Positions 8,921 to 17,061 of a DNA stretch of 64,000 bases are shown here, piece after piece. The first letter of the stretch is position 1, and the number at the start of each line of letters is the position of its first letter. The translations under genes were made by a program, and so were the position numbers. A model generated the notes under the pieces. The model saw nothing but the letters and a program-made list of their open reading frames with translations. It did no database searches and had not been told where the DNA came from. This stretch comes from Bacteroidota bacterium. Lineage in GTDB: Bacteria > Bacteroidota > Bacteroidia > Bacteroidales > Paludibacteraceae. The DNA lies in the NCBI GenBank assembly GCA_023459355.1, contig JAEWUM010000014.1:1-64000 (forward strand), in the 5' to 3' direction.

Positions 8921-8924
8921 AAAT

Positions 8925-10244
8925 ATGCTTTATTACAGTACCAACAAAAAAGTAACCGGCGTTTCGCTGAGTGATGTGGTAATCAAAGGATTGGCCGAGG
9001 ATAAGGGGCTTTTTATGCCCAATGAGATTCCGGTGTTGCCTGAAAAGTTTTATCAGAATATTGATAAGATGTCGTTTCAGGACATGGCTTACTCGGTAGC
9101 CTACATGCTATTCGGAGAGGATGTGCACGCCAATGTGTTGCGGATGATTGTGAACGATACGCTGAGTTTCGATGTCCCTTTGGTGAAGGTGACAGATGAT
9201 ATTTACAGCCTGGAGTTGTTTCACGGCCCGACACTCGCTTTTAAAGATGTGGGCGCCCGGTTTATGTCCCGCATGCTGAGTTATTTTATTCAGCAAAACG
9301 GAGATAACAAAAAACAGGTGAATGTGCTGGTTGCGACTTCCGGAGATACCGGTAGCGCCGTAGCCAATGGTTTTCTGGGCGTGGAAGGTATTCATGTGTA
9401 TGTGTTGTACCCCAAGGGATTGGTAAGCCCGATTCAGGAGTGCCAGTTTACGACGCTCGGACAAAACATCACTGCATTGGAAGTCGACGGTACTTTCGAT
9501 GACTGCCAGGCGCTTGTGAAATCAGCTTTCATGGATGCGGAGTTAAACGCGAAGATGAAACTGACTTCGGCCAATTCGATTAACGTGGCCCGTTTTATCC
9601 CGCAGGCATTTTATTATTTCTATGCTTATGCCCAGTTGAAGAAGATTTCGGAGGAGGCTGCTGCTAACATGGTGGTTTGTGTACCAAGTGGAAACTTTGG
9701 TAACATTACAGCTGGCTTGATAGCTAAAAGAATGGGATTGCCGGTTAAAAGATTTATTGCTGCAAACAACAGAAACGATATATTTCTGGAATATCTGAAT
9801 ACCGGCAAATACAATCCGCGCCCCTCGGTTGCTACGCTGGCGAATGCCATGGACGTAGGCGACCCGAGCAATTTTGCCCGTATCTTAGATTTATACCGGC
9901 ATAATCACGAAGCGATTTTAGCCGAAATCAGCGGGTTCAGGTACACCGACGAACAAATTACAGAAACAGTCAGAACCTGCAAAAAGGAAACAGGCTACTT
10001 GCTCGATCCTCACGGAGCTTGTGGCTATCAGGCCTTGAAAGATGGATTGCAGTCAGGAGAAACCGGTGTCTTCCTTGAAACGGCCCATCCGGCCAAGTTC
10101 CTGGATACCGTCCAAAATATCATCGGTGAAGAAATTGAAATTCCTGAGAAACTCAGGGAATTCATGAAAGGCGAAAAACAAAGCCAGCCCATGTCAAAAA
10201 ACTTTGAGGACTTCAAATCGTATTTACTAACCACTATCCACTAA
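8925..10244 (+). CDS. thrC: Threonine synthase
   Basis: PLP enzyme converting O-phosphohomoserine to threonine, the last step of threonine synthesis. The 439 residues show the PLP lysine Lys107 in LAFKDVGARF, the phosphate-binding ATSGDTGSAVA, and CVPSGNFGNITAG. The N terminus MLYYSTNKK is typical. The last codons (LLTTIH, stop) are encoded by a TAACCACT-type repeat that runs across the gene end. The ApgM-type gene upstream may supply the phosphorylated substrate. ribE follows 20 bases later on the same strand. Confidence 0.97.
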   Translation: MLYYSTNKKVTGVSLSDVVIKGLAEDKGLFMPNEIPVLPEKFYQNIDKMSFQDMAYSVAYMLFGEDVHANVLRMIVNDTLSFDVPLVKVTDDIYSLELFHGPTLAFKDVGARFMSRMLSYFIQQNGDNKKQVNVLVATSGDTGSAVANGFLGVEGIHVYVLYPKGLVSPIQECQFTTLGQNITALEVDGTFDDCQALVKSAFMDAELNAKMKLTSANSINVARFIPQAFYYFYAYAQLKKISEEAAANMVVCVPSGNFGNITAGLIAKRMGLPVKRFIAANNRNDIFLEYLNTGKYNPRPSVATLANAMDVGDPSNFARILDLYRHNHEAILAEISGFRYTDEQITETVRTCKKETGYLLDPHGACGYQALKDGLQSGETGVFLETAHPAKFLDTVQNIIGEEIEIPEKLREFMKGEKQSQPMSKNFEDFKSYLLTTIH

Positions 10245-10256
10245 CCACTATCAATT
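10226..10256. repeat. TAACCACT-type repeat, copy D, overlapping the thrC 3' end
   Basis: ACTAACCACTATCCACT followed by AACCACTATCAATTAA. The first half encodes the last residues and stop codon of ThrC; the second half fills the gap to ribE. Confidence 0.8.
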
Positions 10257-10264
10257 AAACAACC

Positions 10265-10867
10265 ATGTTCTCAGGAATCATAGAAGAAGCCGCCAAAGTA
10301 ATTGCTTTGCGCAAAGAGCAGGAAAACCTGCACCTCACGATGGAATGTACCTTTGTTGATGAACTGAAAATCGATCAAAGTGTGGCGCACAACGGTGTTT
10401 GTCTCACCGTAGTGGAGAAAACGGATACAACCTACACGGTAACTGCCATCAAAGAAACGCTGGATCGTACCAATCTGGGCTTGCTGGAAATAGGCAGCAA
10501 GGTGAATTTAGAGCGAAGCATGCTGATGAATGGTCGGCTCGATGGGCACATCGTGCAGGGACATGTAGATCAGACGGCTGTTTGTTCCGACGTAAAGGAA
10601 GCTGACGGAAGCTGGTATTTCACTTTTGAATATCAATTTGATAAAGAGATGGCAAAGAGAGGCTATATGACCGTGGATAAAGGTTCGGTTACTGTGAATG
10701 GTGTGAGCTTAACGGTTTGCAATCCAACCAGTAATACGTTTCAGGTTGCCATCATTCCTTATACATACGAACATACCAATTTTCATCAGATTAAACCAGG
10801 TACAGTGGTAAACCTTGAATTCGACATCATCGGGAAATACGTGAGTAGAATGATGTCATTTCAATAA
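10265..10867 (+). CDS. ribE: Riboflavin synthase, alpha chain
   Basis: Catalyses dismutation of two 6,7-dimethyl-8-ribityllumazine molecules to riboflavin, the final step of vitamin B2 synthesis. The 200-residue protein starts with the characteristic MFSGIIEE and consists of two tandem lumazine-binding barrels, each with its own GVCLTV or GVSLTV motif (near residues 44 and 142) and a shared GHIVQGHVD segment at about 98-106. A hairpin with a following T-run at 10920-10967 marks its transcript end. No other rib genes are adjacent and no FMN-riboswitch-like leader was noticed. Confidence 0.95.
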   Translation: MFSGIIEEAAKVIALRKEQENLHLTMECTFVDELKIDQSVAHNGVCLTVVEKTDTTYTVTAIKETLDRTNLGLLEIGSKVNLERSMLMNGRLDGHIVQGHVDQTAVCSDVKEADGSWYFTFEYQFDKEMAKRGYMTVDKGSVTVNGVSLTVCNPTSNTFQVAIIPYTYEHTNFHQIKPGTVVNLEFDIIGKYVSRMMSFQ

Positions 10868-10919
10868 CGAATTCAAAAACTTGTTTTTTCTTAAAAAATA
10901 ACTTCAATCAAACTTATTT

Positions 10920-10967
10920 CAATGTGTATTGTTTATAATGGAAGCAATACACATTGTTGTTTTTTTT
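10920..10967 (+). terminator. Hairpin with T-run after ribE (terminator or attenuator)
   Basis: AATGTGTATTG (10921-10931) and CAATACACATT (10945-10955) are exact reverse complements; an outer C-G pair extends the stem to 12 bp. The 13-base loop is followed by GTTGTTTTTTTT. The hairpin ends only six bases before the ATG of the next gene, so it either ends the ribE transcript or affects expression of the Nudix-domain gene. Confidence 0.75.
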
Positions 10968-10973
10968 GAGAAG

Positions 10974-12116
10974 ATGTTAAAGAAGTATATAAGCGAGTCA
11001 TTTTTCAATCCCATCCTTCATGTGTTGCCAATTTTGGCATTTCTGTTGGCAGAAGACTTCTATGGAGTTACGAAAGCATGGATTATTTCTTTCCCGCTGA
11101 CCATCCTGATGGTTGGTTACGTACTCGTTTTGTACAAATCTATCCTGCCATGGTATCTCGTTTCAGTTACTGTTTACTTTATTGTAGGTGTGATTGTTAC
11201 CTTTATCTTGTGGAACGATGTCCCCTTGCCCTATCATGTTGTGATGGGTGAATTGGTCGCGTTGGGTTTTATGCTGCTACTGCTGGCCTTCAGGAAAGTT
11301 ATTTACAGATTGGTTGTCTCCATCTCGAGTAAAAAAATATCGATGGAAAACAACCTGAACGAACTGATACGAACAACCAACACATTCTCTGTCTTATTTG
11401 CCCTCTTTTCGCTGGCATACGTATGTGTGTATCTATTTATTTTCAATCAAAAGTTAGCTTCGCTTACCTTTGTTTATCAGGTTTATACTACTTTAATAAT
11501 CATGATGAGTCTGTATGAAACCATTCGTGTGATGGCTGTAAGAGGGAATTTGCTGAAAGAAGAATGGTTACCCATTGTAAATGAATACGGCCAGGAGATA
11601 GGCTCAACTAATTACCAGGCTAGCATGGGCAATGACCGGCAAAAATACCTGCATCCGGTGGTCAGGGTCATTGTATTGGAAGGTAACCGGGTTTTCCTGA
11701 AGAAAAACTCCTGTAAAGATGACGTCTATCCCGATCAATGGGATAATGCTATTTGTACGCATGTCAGGCTGAAAGAAACAGTTAACCAGTGTTTAAAAAG
11801 AGCGATAACCGAAATCTGTGGGTTGACAGACCTAAATCCGGTTTTCTTAGCGAATTACCGCATTGAGAACAGTTGTGAGCACCAATATGTGCATCTTTTT
11901 ATTTCCTGTTGTCCTACAGAAGAAAAAATGGTTGTCGATACCAATAGTCAGGTTAAATGGTGGACAATTCAGCAAATAAATGCCGAATTGGAATCCGGAA
12001 TCTTCACTCAAAATTTCCTGAAAGAATACGAATTATTGATCAGGAGCGGACTGATTGATACCGGGAGGTGCCAGTGCGACTGCAAGTTGCGGGATGAGAT
12101 AGAAGGGAAGAGATGA
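10974..12116 (+). CDS. Membrane protein with C-terminal degenerate Nudix domain
   Basis: 380 residues in two halves. The first 200 or so hold about six hydrophobic segments, so this half is embedded in the inner membrane. The second half, from about residue 220 (HPVVRVIVLEGNRVFLKK), has Nudix-fold character and resembles isopentenyl-diphosphate isomerase-type proteins in its YPDQWDNAICTH segment. The Nudix box is poor: the expected Gly is His and the REUxEExGU part reads RAITEICGL, losing two acidic positions, so catalysis is doubtful. Upstream in-frame starts at 10929 and 10938 fall inside the hairpin, so the ATG at 10974 was chosen. The role is unknown; sensing or binding a nucleotide-like ligand is possible. 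Confidence 0.65.
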   Translation: MLKKYISESFFNPILHVLPILAFLLAEDFYGVTKAWIISFPLTILMVGYVLVLYKSILPWYLVSVTVYFIVGVIVTFILWNDVPLPYHVVMGELVALGFMLLLLAFRKVIYRLVVSISSKKISMENNLNELIRTTNTFSVLFALFSLAYVCVYLFIFNQKLASLTFVYQVYTTLIIMMSLYETIRVMAVRGNLLKEEWLPIVNEYGQEIGSTNYQASMGNDRQKYLHPVVRVIVLEGNRVFLKKNSCKDDVYPDQWDNAICTHVRLKETVNQCLKRAITEICGLTDLNPVFLANYRIENSCEHQYVHLFISCCPTEEKMVVDTNSQVKWWTIQQINAELESGIFTQNFLKEYELLIRSGLIDTGRCQCDCKLRDEIEGKR

Positions 12117-12240
12117 TGTTTACATGTTGTTGTGTACGTTGTTTTCTGTAAAAATAATTAACACTTTCTTTCGCAAAATCATTGATAAATAAGGAGATAG
12201 TGTTTGAGTTTTTATTGCATTGCTTACTTTTTCAGCAACC

Positions 12241-12696
12241 TCAGATGCTATCTATTTTTACTTTTGCAATGATTTTTCTGATTTTACCATCGCCAATTAA
12301 TGGACCGTGTGCATCTTCAGGAAAAAAAATTATAAATTCACCAGGCATAACAGTAATAAGATTTTCTTCGATATCACTGTATAGTTCACAATCATTATTT
12401 TCGTTATAGTTTGATTTGATATTTGTACATTTTAAGAGAGGTTTCCATGCCATTATCTCTGTTTTGTCGAGAGGGAAATGCACGTCAATATATACGCGAT
12501 GAGCTTCCAGGGACTGTTCTCTCGCTGCAATCATATCAGAACAGACATTGTTAATAAATAAATTGTCACCATCTATTTCAATCCTTCCTGTTTCTCTGTT
12601 CAGTAAATCAGTTTTCTTGATGTAATCAAAAAGTAATTTAAATTTGGGATGTAAAGATTCAATCTGTTTGCTGTTTTCAAGGGTTGAAAGTATCAT
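12241..12696 (-). CDS. YhcH/YjgK/YiaL family protein (DUF386)
   Basis: 151-residue cupin-like protein of the YhcH family, a group often encoded with sialic-acid catabolism genes and proposed to act on sugar anomers or intermediates. Recognisable features are a helical start, the strand segment VYIDVHFPLDKTE and the conserved late motif FIIFFPEDAHGP, with a histidine typical of cupin metal sites. It is the last gene of the sialic-acid-type operon, 65 bases after the transporter. It is convergent with the membrane-Nudix gene across a gap of about 120 bases. The exact reaction is not certain for the family. Confidence 0.85.
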   Translation of the reverse strand: MILSTLENSKQIESLHPKFKLLFDYIKKTDLLNRETGRIEIDGDNLFINNVCSDMIAAREQSLEAHRVYIDVHFPLDKTEIMAWKPLLKCTNIKSNYNENNDCELYSDIEENLITVMPGEFIIFFPEDAHGPLIGDGKIRKIIAKVKIDSI

Positions 12697-12761
12697 GTTT
12701 ATTTATCTTTAGTTTTTTTATTAATAATCTATAGTAAATGGTTTATCTTATTTATCCAATT

Positions 12762-13997
12762 CTACTCCATATTGTCTGTTTTAGGACGAAGTAAAACCAG
12801 TTGCAAAACTAATGCGAATACAACTACTCCTGCTAATGAAGCAAATCCAAGTCCGAGGTTTCCGGCATCTGACCACTTTCCCAGTATATTTGTAATTAAT
12901 GCACCTACAAATACACCCGTCATATTCATTAACCCATAGGCAGTTGCGCGCTGTTTTGATGGTACAAATTGGCAAAGGATAGGCATGTTGTTGGCATCAA
13001 ACATACCATAACCGATACCAAAACATAGTGCAGCGCCCACTACGCTGAAGGTAGAGGTTCCAAAGCCAAGAAACAAAAGAGCTGGAATCATCAAACTCAA
13101 CCCGATAGCACCTGTGTAAATCCGTCCACGTATGTTTTTTTTCACCCAACGGTCCGATAATGGTCCACCTATCATGACTCCTATAAAAGAAGACATAGCA
13201 ATAGCAATAGTTGACATGGGGCCAGCAATTGACATAGATATTCCCAATCCTTCAGAGAAGAGTGTGGGAAGCCAGTTTTTAGTAGCCCAACCCGGGAGTG
13301 ATGGAGCAGCAAAATAAAACAAAATGACCCAAAATGCTATATTAGAAAATAACATTGAAAAACTTTTTAATATAGATAATTTAGAAATATCAACATCTGG
13401 CCTAATAAATTCATCTTTATGTTCAACAGGCTTTTCATGTAAAAAGATTATTAAAACAAAAGCATATATAATACCTGCTATCCCAAACCAATGAAATGTT
13501 GTTTGCCATGTAAATGCTGCTGCAACTGTTGCACCGAATCCACCTATGGCTTGTCCGGCATATAAGCCGGTCATATGGATACCGATTGCCAGGCTCCTTG
13601 ATTTTCCTGCATGATAATCGGCAATAAGCGATAATCCCGCGGGAATGTAAAGTGCCTCGCTTACACCCATTAATGCCCGAAGCCAATATACCTGATCAAA
13701 AGTTTCACAATATCCCATCAGGAGTGTTACCAAAGACCAGACGAAAAGACTTGTGACAATCAGCCATTTGCGGTTGATGCGGTCTGCAATTAATCCGGCT
13801 ACAGGACTCATGAAACCATAAATCCATAAGAAAATTGCCATTAAACGTCCAAAGTTAGCGGCCATCTCTAATTCTGCAATATCTGTTTGCATGGATTCAC
13901 GCATGGTTGAAAGCATTTGTCTGTCCATATAATTGAGTAAGGCAACTACCCATAAAAGAGCGACTACCACCCAGGGATAATATTTGCTGTTTCTCAT
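12762..13997 (-). CDS. MFS sugar-acid transporter (sialic acid or similar substrate)
   Basis: 411 residues with about 12 hydrophobic segments. Typical features of the anion:cation symporter branch of the major facilitator superfamily are the start YYPWVVVALLWVVALLNYMDR and the loop motif GLIADRINRKW. In Bacteroides the sialic acid importer NanT is an MFS protein in the nanLET operon, and this gene sits in an operon with the lyase and epimerase, so sialic acid is the best-supported substrate. This is an inference from context; hexuronates are an alternative. It is located in the inner membrane. Confidence 0.82.
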   Translation of the reverse strand: MRNSKYYPWVVVALLWVVALLNYMDRQMLSTMRESMQTDIAELEMAANFGRLMAIFLWIYGFMSPVAGLIADRINRKWLIVTSLFVWSLVTLLMGYCETFDQVYWLRALMGVSEALYIPAGLSLIADYHAGKSRSLAIGIHMTGLYAGQAIGGFGATVAAAFTWQTTFHWFGIAGIIYAFVLIIFLHEKPVEHKDEFIRPDVDISKLSILKSFSMLFSNIAFWVILFYFAAPSLPGWATKNWLPTLFSEGLGISMSIAGPMSTIAIAMSSFIGVMIGGPLSDRWVKKNIRGRIYTGAIGLSLMIPALLFLGFGTSTFSVVGAALCFGIGYGMFDANNMPILCQFVPSKQRATAYGLMNMTGVFVGALITNILGKWSDAGNLGLGFASLAGVVVFALVLQLVLLRPKTDNME

Positions 13998-14115
13998 GAT
14001 ATACTTGTTAGCGAATAATTAATTATTGTCGTTCTTTTGTTATTTCCATGGTCTTATATTGAGAATCAAAGATTGAGTTTCCTCCATCCATGATTCTCAA
14101 TATGTGATTTATAAA

Positions 14116-15135
14116 TTATATTATAATTTTCTTAAGTTTACTTCCTTCGTGATCTGTAACTTTTATAAGGTAGATACCATTTTTGCTGATGTTAAGTTTT
14201 ACACTAAATTCACCTGCCTTTGTTTTTTGATGGCAGATAGTTTTCCCTGAAGAATCATATATATTAATGTTGACATCGGAAAATATGGAACTACCCGAAA
14301 CAATAATGTGATTGTCTGATGTTTTGTGAATCATGATGTCAGATAAATTGTTGATGTTATTGAGTCCAGAAGCAGGAAGTGTACCTGAAACCAATCTTAT
14401 ATTAACTGCTTCAGCCGGATTTCTATCATTGATGTCACGATATATTCCGTCAACGGTATTGTGGATCTTCCTTCTCATACCTTTATTTGTTGGAGATAAT
14501 TCTCCTGCAACCCACCATTCTGCCTGAGCGAGATTGCTTCTGTCTCCTCTGTTCCATGGTTCCCAATAACCAATCGGATATGCAGAAAAACCAGTTAAGT
14601 TTGAGGTTGGTAACGTTCCGCTACCTGTCCATGCGTTGACTTCTGTCGACTTGATTTTTTCCACTAATCCGATGCCCCTGTTATATGTCCCGGTTTTTGC
14701 AATATCTTCGTCCGACATTCCAATTCCTTTCTCAAAATCTATCCAGTCTTCATTTGAAGGAACCCGCCATCCATCAGGAGCTATCCCACGAGCATCATTT
14801 GCGGCTTTCCAGGTATATAAATATCCTGTTTTCTGAACGGTATAAATTGTTGATGGTTTCTTTGTGTTTGGATCTGGAATAAAATATGCAGCAATTGTGT
14901 AATCTCCACTTGAGATAGGTGTTGACAGCGTGTCTCCTTTGATAATTTTATCACCATTATTAAATGTTGTTACCCGTAAATTTTCTGTTGTCCAAAAAAG
15001 ATTACCAATTTTTACAACACTATAAACATTACCATCTTTATCGGTAACGCTTGTTGGATCTGCAGCTGATAAATTTGTGCAATAAAATAATAAAGCACAA
15101 AATGCAATTTTAAATAAGTAATTACAAGTTCTCAT
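14116..15135 (-). CDS. Secreted FISUMP-domain protein with T9SS sorting domain
   Basis: 339 residues from the ATG at 15135, chosen because it gives a clean signal peptide (MRTCNYLFKIAFCALLFYC...). Residues about 30-240 match the Fibrobacter succinogenes major paralogous (FISUMP) domain: VTDKDGNVYSVVKIGNLFW, TTENLR, GYLYTWKAAND and PDGWRVPSNEDW. The last 75 residues form a type A T9SS C-terminal domain (NINIYDSSGK..., NGIYLIKVTD..., ending KKIII), so the protein is probably exported to the cell surface by the type IX system. Its place in the sugar operon suggests glycan or surface binding; no catalytic role is evident. Confidence 0.78.
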   Translation of the reverse strand: MRTCNYLFKIAFCALLFYCTNLSAADPTSVTDKDGNVYSVVKIGNLFWTTENLRVTTFNNGDKIIKGDTLSTPISSGDYTIAAYFIPDPNTKKPSTIYTVQKTGYLYTWKAANDARGIAPDGWRVPSNEDWIDFEKGIGMSDEDIAKTGTYNRGIGLVEKIKSTEVNAWTGSGTLPTSNLTGFSAYPIGYWEPWNRGDRSNLAQAEWWVAGELSPTNKGMRRKIHNTVDGIYRDINDRNPAEAVNIRLVSGTLPASGLNNINNLSDIMIHKTSDNHIIVSGSSIFSDVNINIYDSSGKTICHQKTKAGEFSVKLNISKNGIYLIKVTDHEGSKLKKIII

Positions 15136-15218
15136 AATAATAAATTTTTGAAGATTAATAATAAAAGTGCGACATATTAAACGTTGATTTTGCTGAATGA
15201 GCGTGTTAATGAGATTGA

Positions 15219-17048
15219 TTACTTTTGTAAATGAGTACGTTGACTGTTTTGCCCTTTCATTGGCCATGCAGAATTTGCAATTCCTGAAGCATCAGTGTCA
15301 AGGCAATACATAAATGAAATATTGTTTTCGTCCTCAGCAGCAATAAATACTTTCCCTTCTGTATTCATAACAGGAGAAGAAAAAGATTTAGAACCGATGC
15401 TTTTTTTTCCATACAGTAATCCATTGTCTGTAATGACATAGTAAGTACCTTTGTCTGTGATGAAATGTACATAACCACGATTGTCCACTAATGGAACGCA
15501 ATTGTTTACATCTTCATCAGTAGTATAATGCCACTTGAGTGAGCCATCAGCATTAAGAGCTACAATACCGGCTGATTGTTGTCCGGTTACAACTTTCCCC
15601 CCACTAGCATAGATAGTACCTTCAGTTCCCAATACTACTCCACCGAATTGTGTAACACCTTTGAGTCGATAATCCCATTTTTTGGTTCCACTTGGATTTA
15701 TTGCTACAACCATACCGCCTGTAGTCCCCTCTGCAACCGTATATACTGTCCCATCAGAATCAATTGTAATATCTCCTCCTGTTGTGACAAAACCTGTATT
15801 ATATTGCCAGCCTAACGTACTATTAGGTGTGTATGAGAACAGTCCGTTTGTTCCTGTACTGCAGAAATATACATTGCCGGTTTTATCTAAGGAAATTCCC
15901 GAACGGATACCTAAACTTGTGGGAATAGATTTTATCTTTGTACCTGTCTGGGGGTCTAATACGGCGATTTCAAAAGGTGCTGTGGTTAAGTGGCCGACAT
16001 AAATTTTACCGCTTGCATCGATTGCGGGAGTTTGATAATTTATATTACCGTCTAATGAAAAGTTATACGCCCATCGTTGTTGTCCATCAGATTTTACTGC
16101 AAATAAGAACGTTTTTCGTGCAGCACCTGTGTTTTTCAAGTCACGTGCGGCGATGTAAATATCGCCATTGTTCCCAACAGAAGGGCTTGCATACACTAAA
16201 CGTACACCACCTCCAGGATTCAAGCCCGCTAAAGCAAGATTCACGTTGAACGCCCACCTTTCTGTACCTGTTTCTGAATCAAACGCTTTTAAGACAACGT
16301 CATATTTGTCAGTACCGGATTGATCCGCCCACATGTATACGGTTTTTCCATCAGGAGACATTGCTGGAGATACAGTGTTTTCGATTGCGCCGAGCATTGC
16401 CTTTTTCCAACTGATATTAATAAGTTCGCTGGGATCAACAACTGCCAAATCATGTGAAATCGTTGAGGTATTATTCTTACTGTCTGTAACTGTGAGTGAA
16501 ACTGTAAAATTTCCAGATGAGTTATAAGAATATGTCGGGTGTTGAAGTGTTGAGACTGCGGTTTCATTATTGCCGAAATTCCATAGCCATGACGTAATGG
16601 TTGCACCATCTGCGGGGACAGATAAATCAGTAAACTGCACGGGTGTGTACAAGGTTGCTTTTGTGGTGCTTATTGAGAATTCCGCGTGTGCTAATGCGCT
16701 ATACGGTGTTGTTACCAGAATCATTTTTGAGAAAAATGCAGTTCTCCCGTTTGAATCTGTAATAGTCAATTTAACTTTAAAGTTTCCAATATGTTGGTAA
16801 GTGTAAGTGGGGTTTTGTTCTGTTGAAACAGAAAGACTGTCCTCGCCAAAGTCCCATTCCCAAAGCGTAATTTCAGAACCATGAGCAGGTGTCGAAATGT
16901 CCGTAAATGAAACTATTTCTCCTAATTCTATGGTGTCTTTACTTGCAGAAAACTCTGCATTAGCTGCTGTGTGATAAATTACATCTTCATTACACGATAC
17001 TGTAATGACAAAAATTGATAAGATGAGTGTTTTTAAGAATGTTTTCAT
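15219..17048 (-). CDS. Surface lipoprotein with two PKD domains and a PQQ-like beta-propeller
   Basis: 609 residues with a lipoprotein signal (Cys19 in VITVSCNE). Two PKD domains follow, at about residues 30-115 and 117-200, each with the landmarks W-x-W/L-x-FG and NPTYTYQHIGNFKVKLT or HPTYSYNSSGNFTVSLT. The rest (about 215-600) is a repeat propeller with units such as SPDGKTVYMW, DASGKIYVG, DKTGNVYFCS, DSDGTVYTVA and NTEGKVFIAAE, resembling the PQQ/WD-like outer-membrane propellers. It is likely an outer-membrane-anchored binding protein for the locus glycan. No enzyme motif was recognised. It lies 14 bases upstream of no start codon conflict and is co-oriented with its neighbours. Confidence 0.75.
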   Translation of the reverse strand: MKTFLKTLILSIFVITVSCNEDVIYHTAANAEFSASKDTIELGEIVSFTDISTPAHGSEITLWEWDFGEDSLSVSTEQNPTYTYQHIGNFKVKLTITDSNGRTAFFSKMILVTTPYSALAHAEFSISTTKATLYTPVQFTDLSVPADGATITSWLWNFGNNETAVSTLQHPTYSYNSSGNFTVSLTVTDSKNNTSTISHDLAVVDPSELINISWKKAMLGAIENTVSPAMSPDGKTVYMWADQSGTDKYDVVLKAFDSETGTERWAFNVNLALAGLNPGGGVRLVYASPSVGNNGDIYIAARDLKNTGAARKTFLFAVKSDGQQRWAYNFSLDGNINYQTPAIDASGKIYVGHLTTAPFEIAVLDPQTGTKIKSIPTSLGIRSGISLDKTGNVYFCSTGTNGLFSYTPNSTLGWQYNTGFVTTGGDITIDSDGTVYTVAEGTTGGMVVAINPSGTKKWDYRLKGVTQFGGVVLGTEGTIYASGGKVVTGQQSAGIVALNADGSLKWHYTTDEDVNNCVPLVDNRGYVHFITDKGTYYVITDNGLLYGKKSIGSKSFSSPVMNTEGKVFIAAEDENNISFMYCLDTDASGIANSAWPMKGQNSQRTHLQK

Positions 17049-17061
17049 GATGTTGTGTTTT

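Noticed and set aside
12182..12409. Plus-strand open frame overlapping the 3' end of the YhcH gene
   Set aside because: It lies antisense to the conserved C-terminal part of YhcH and shows no family resemblance.
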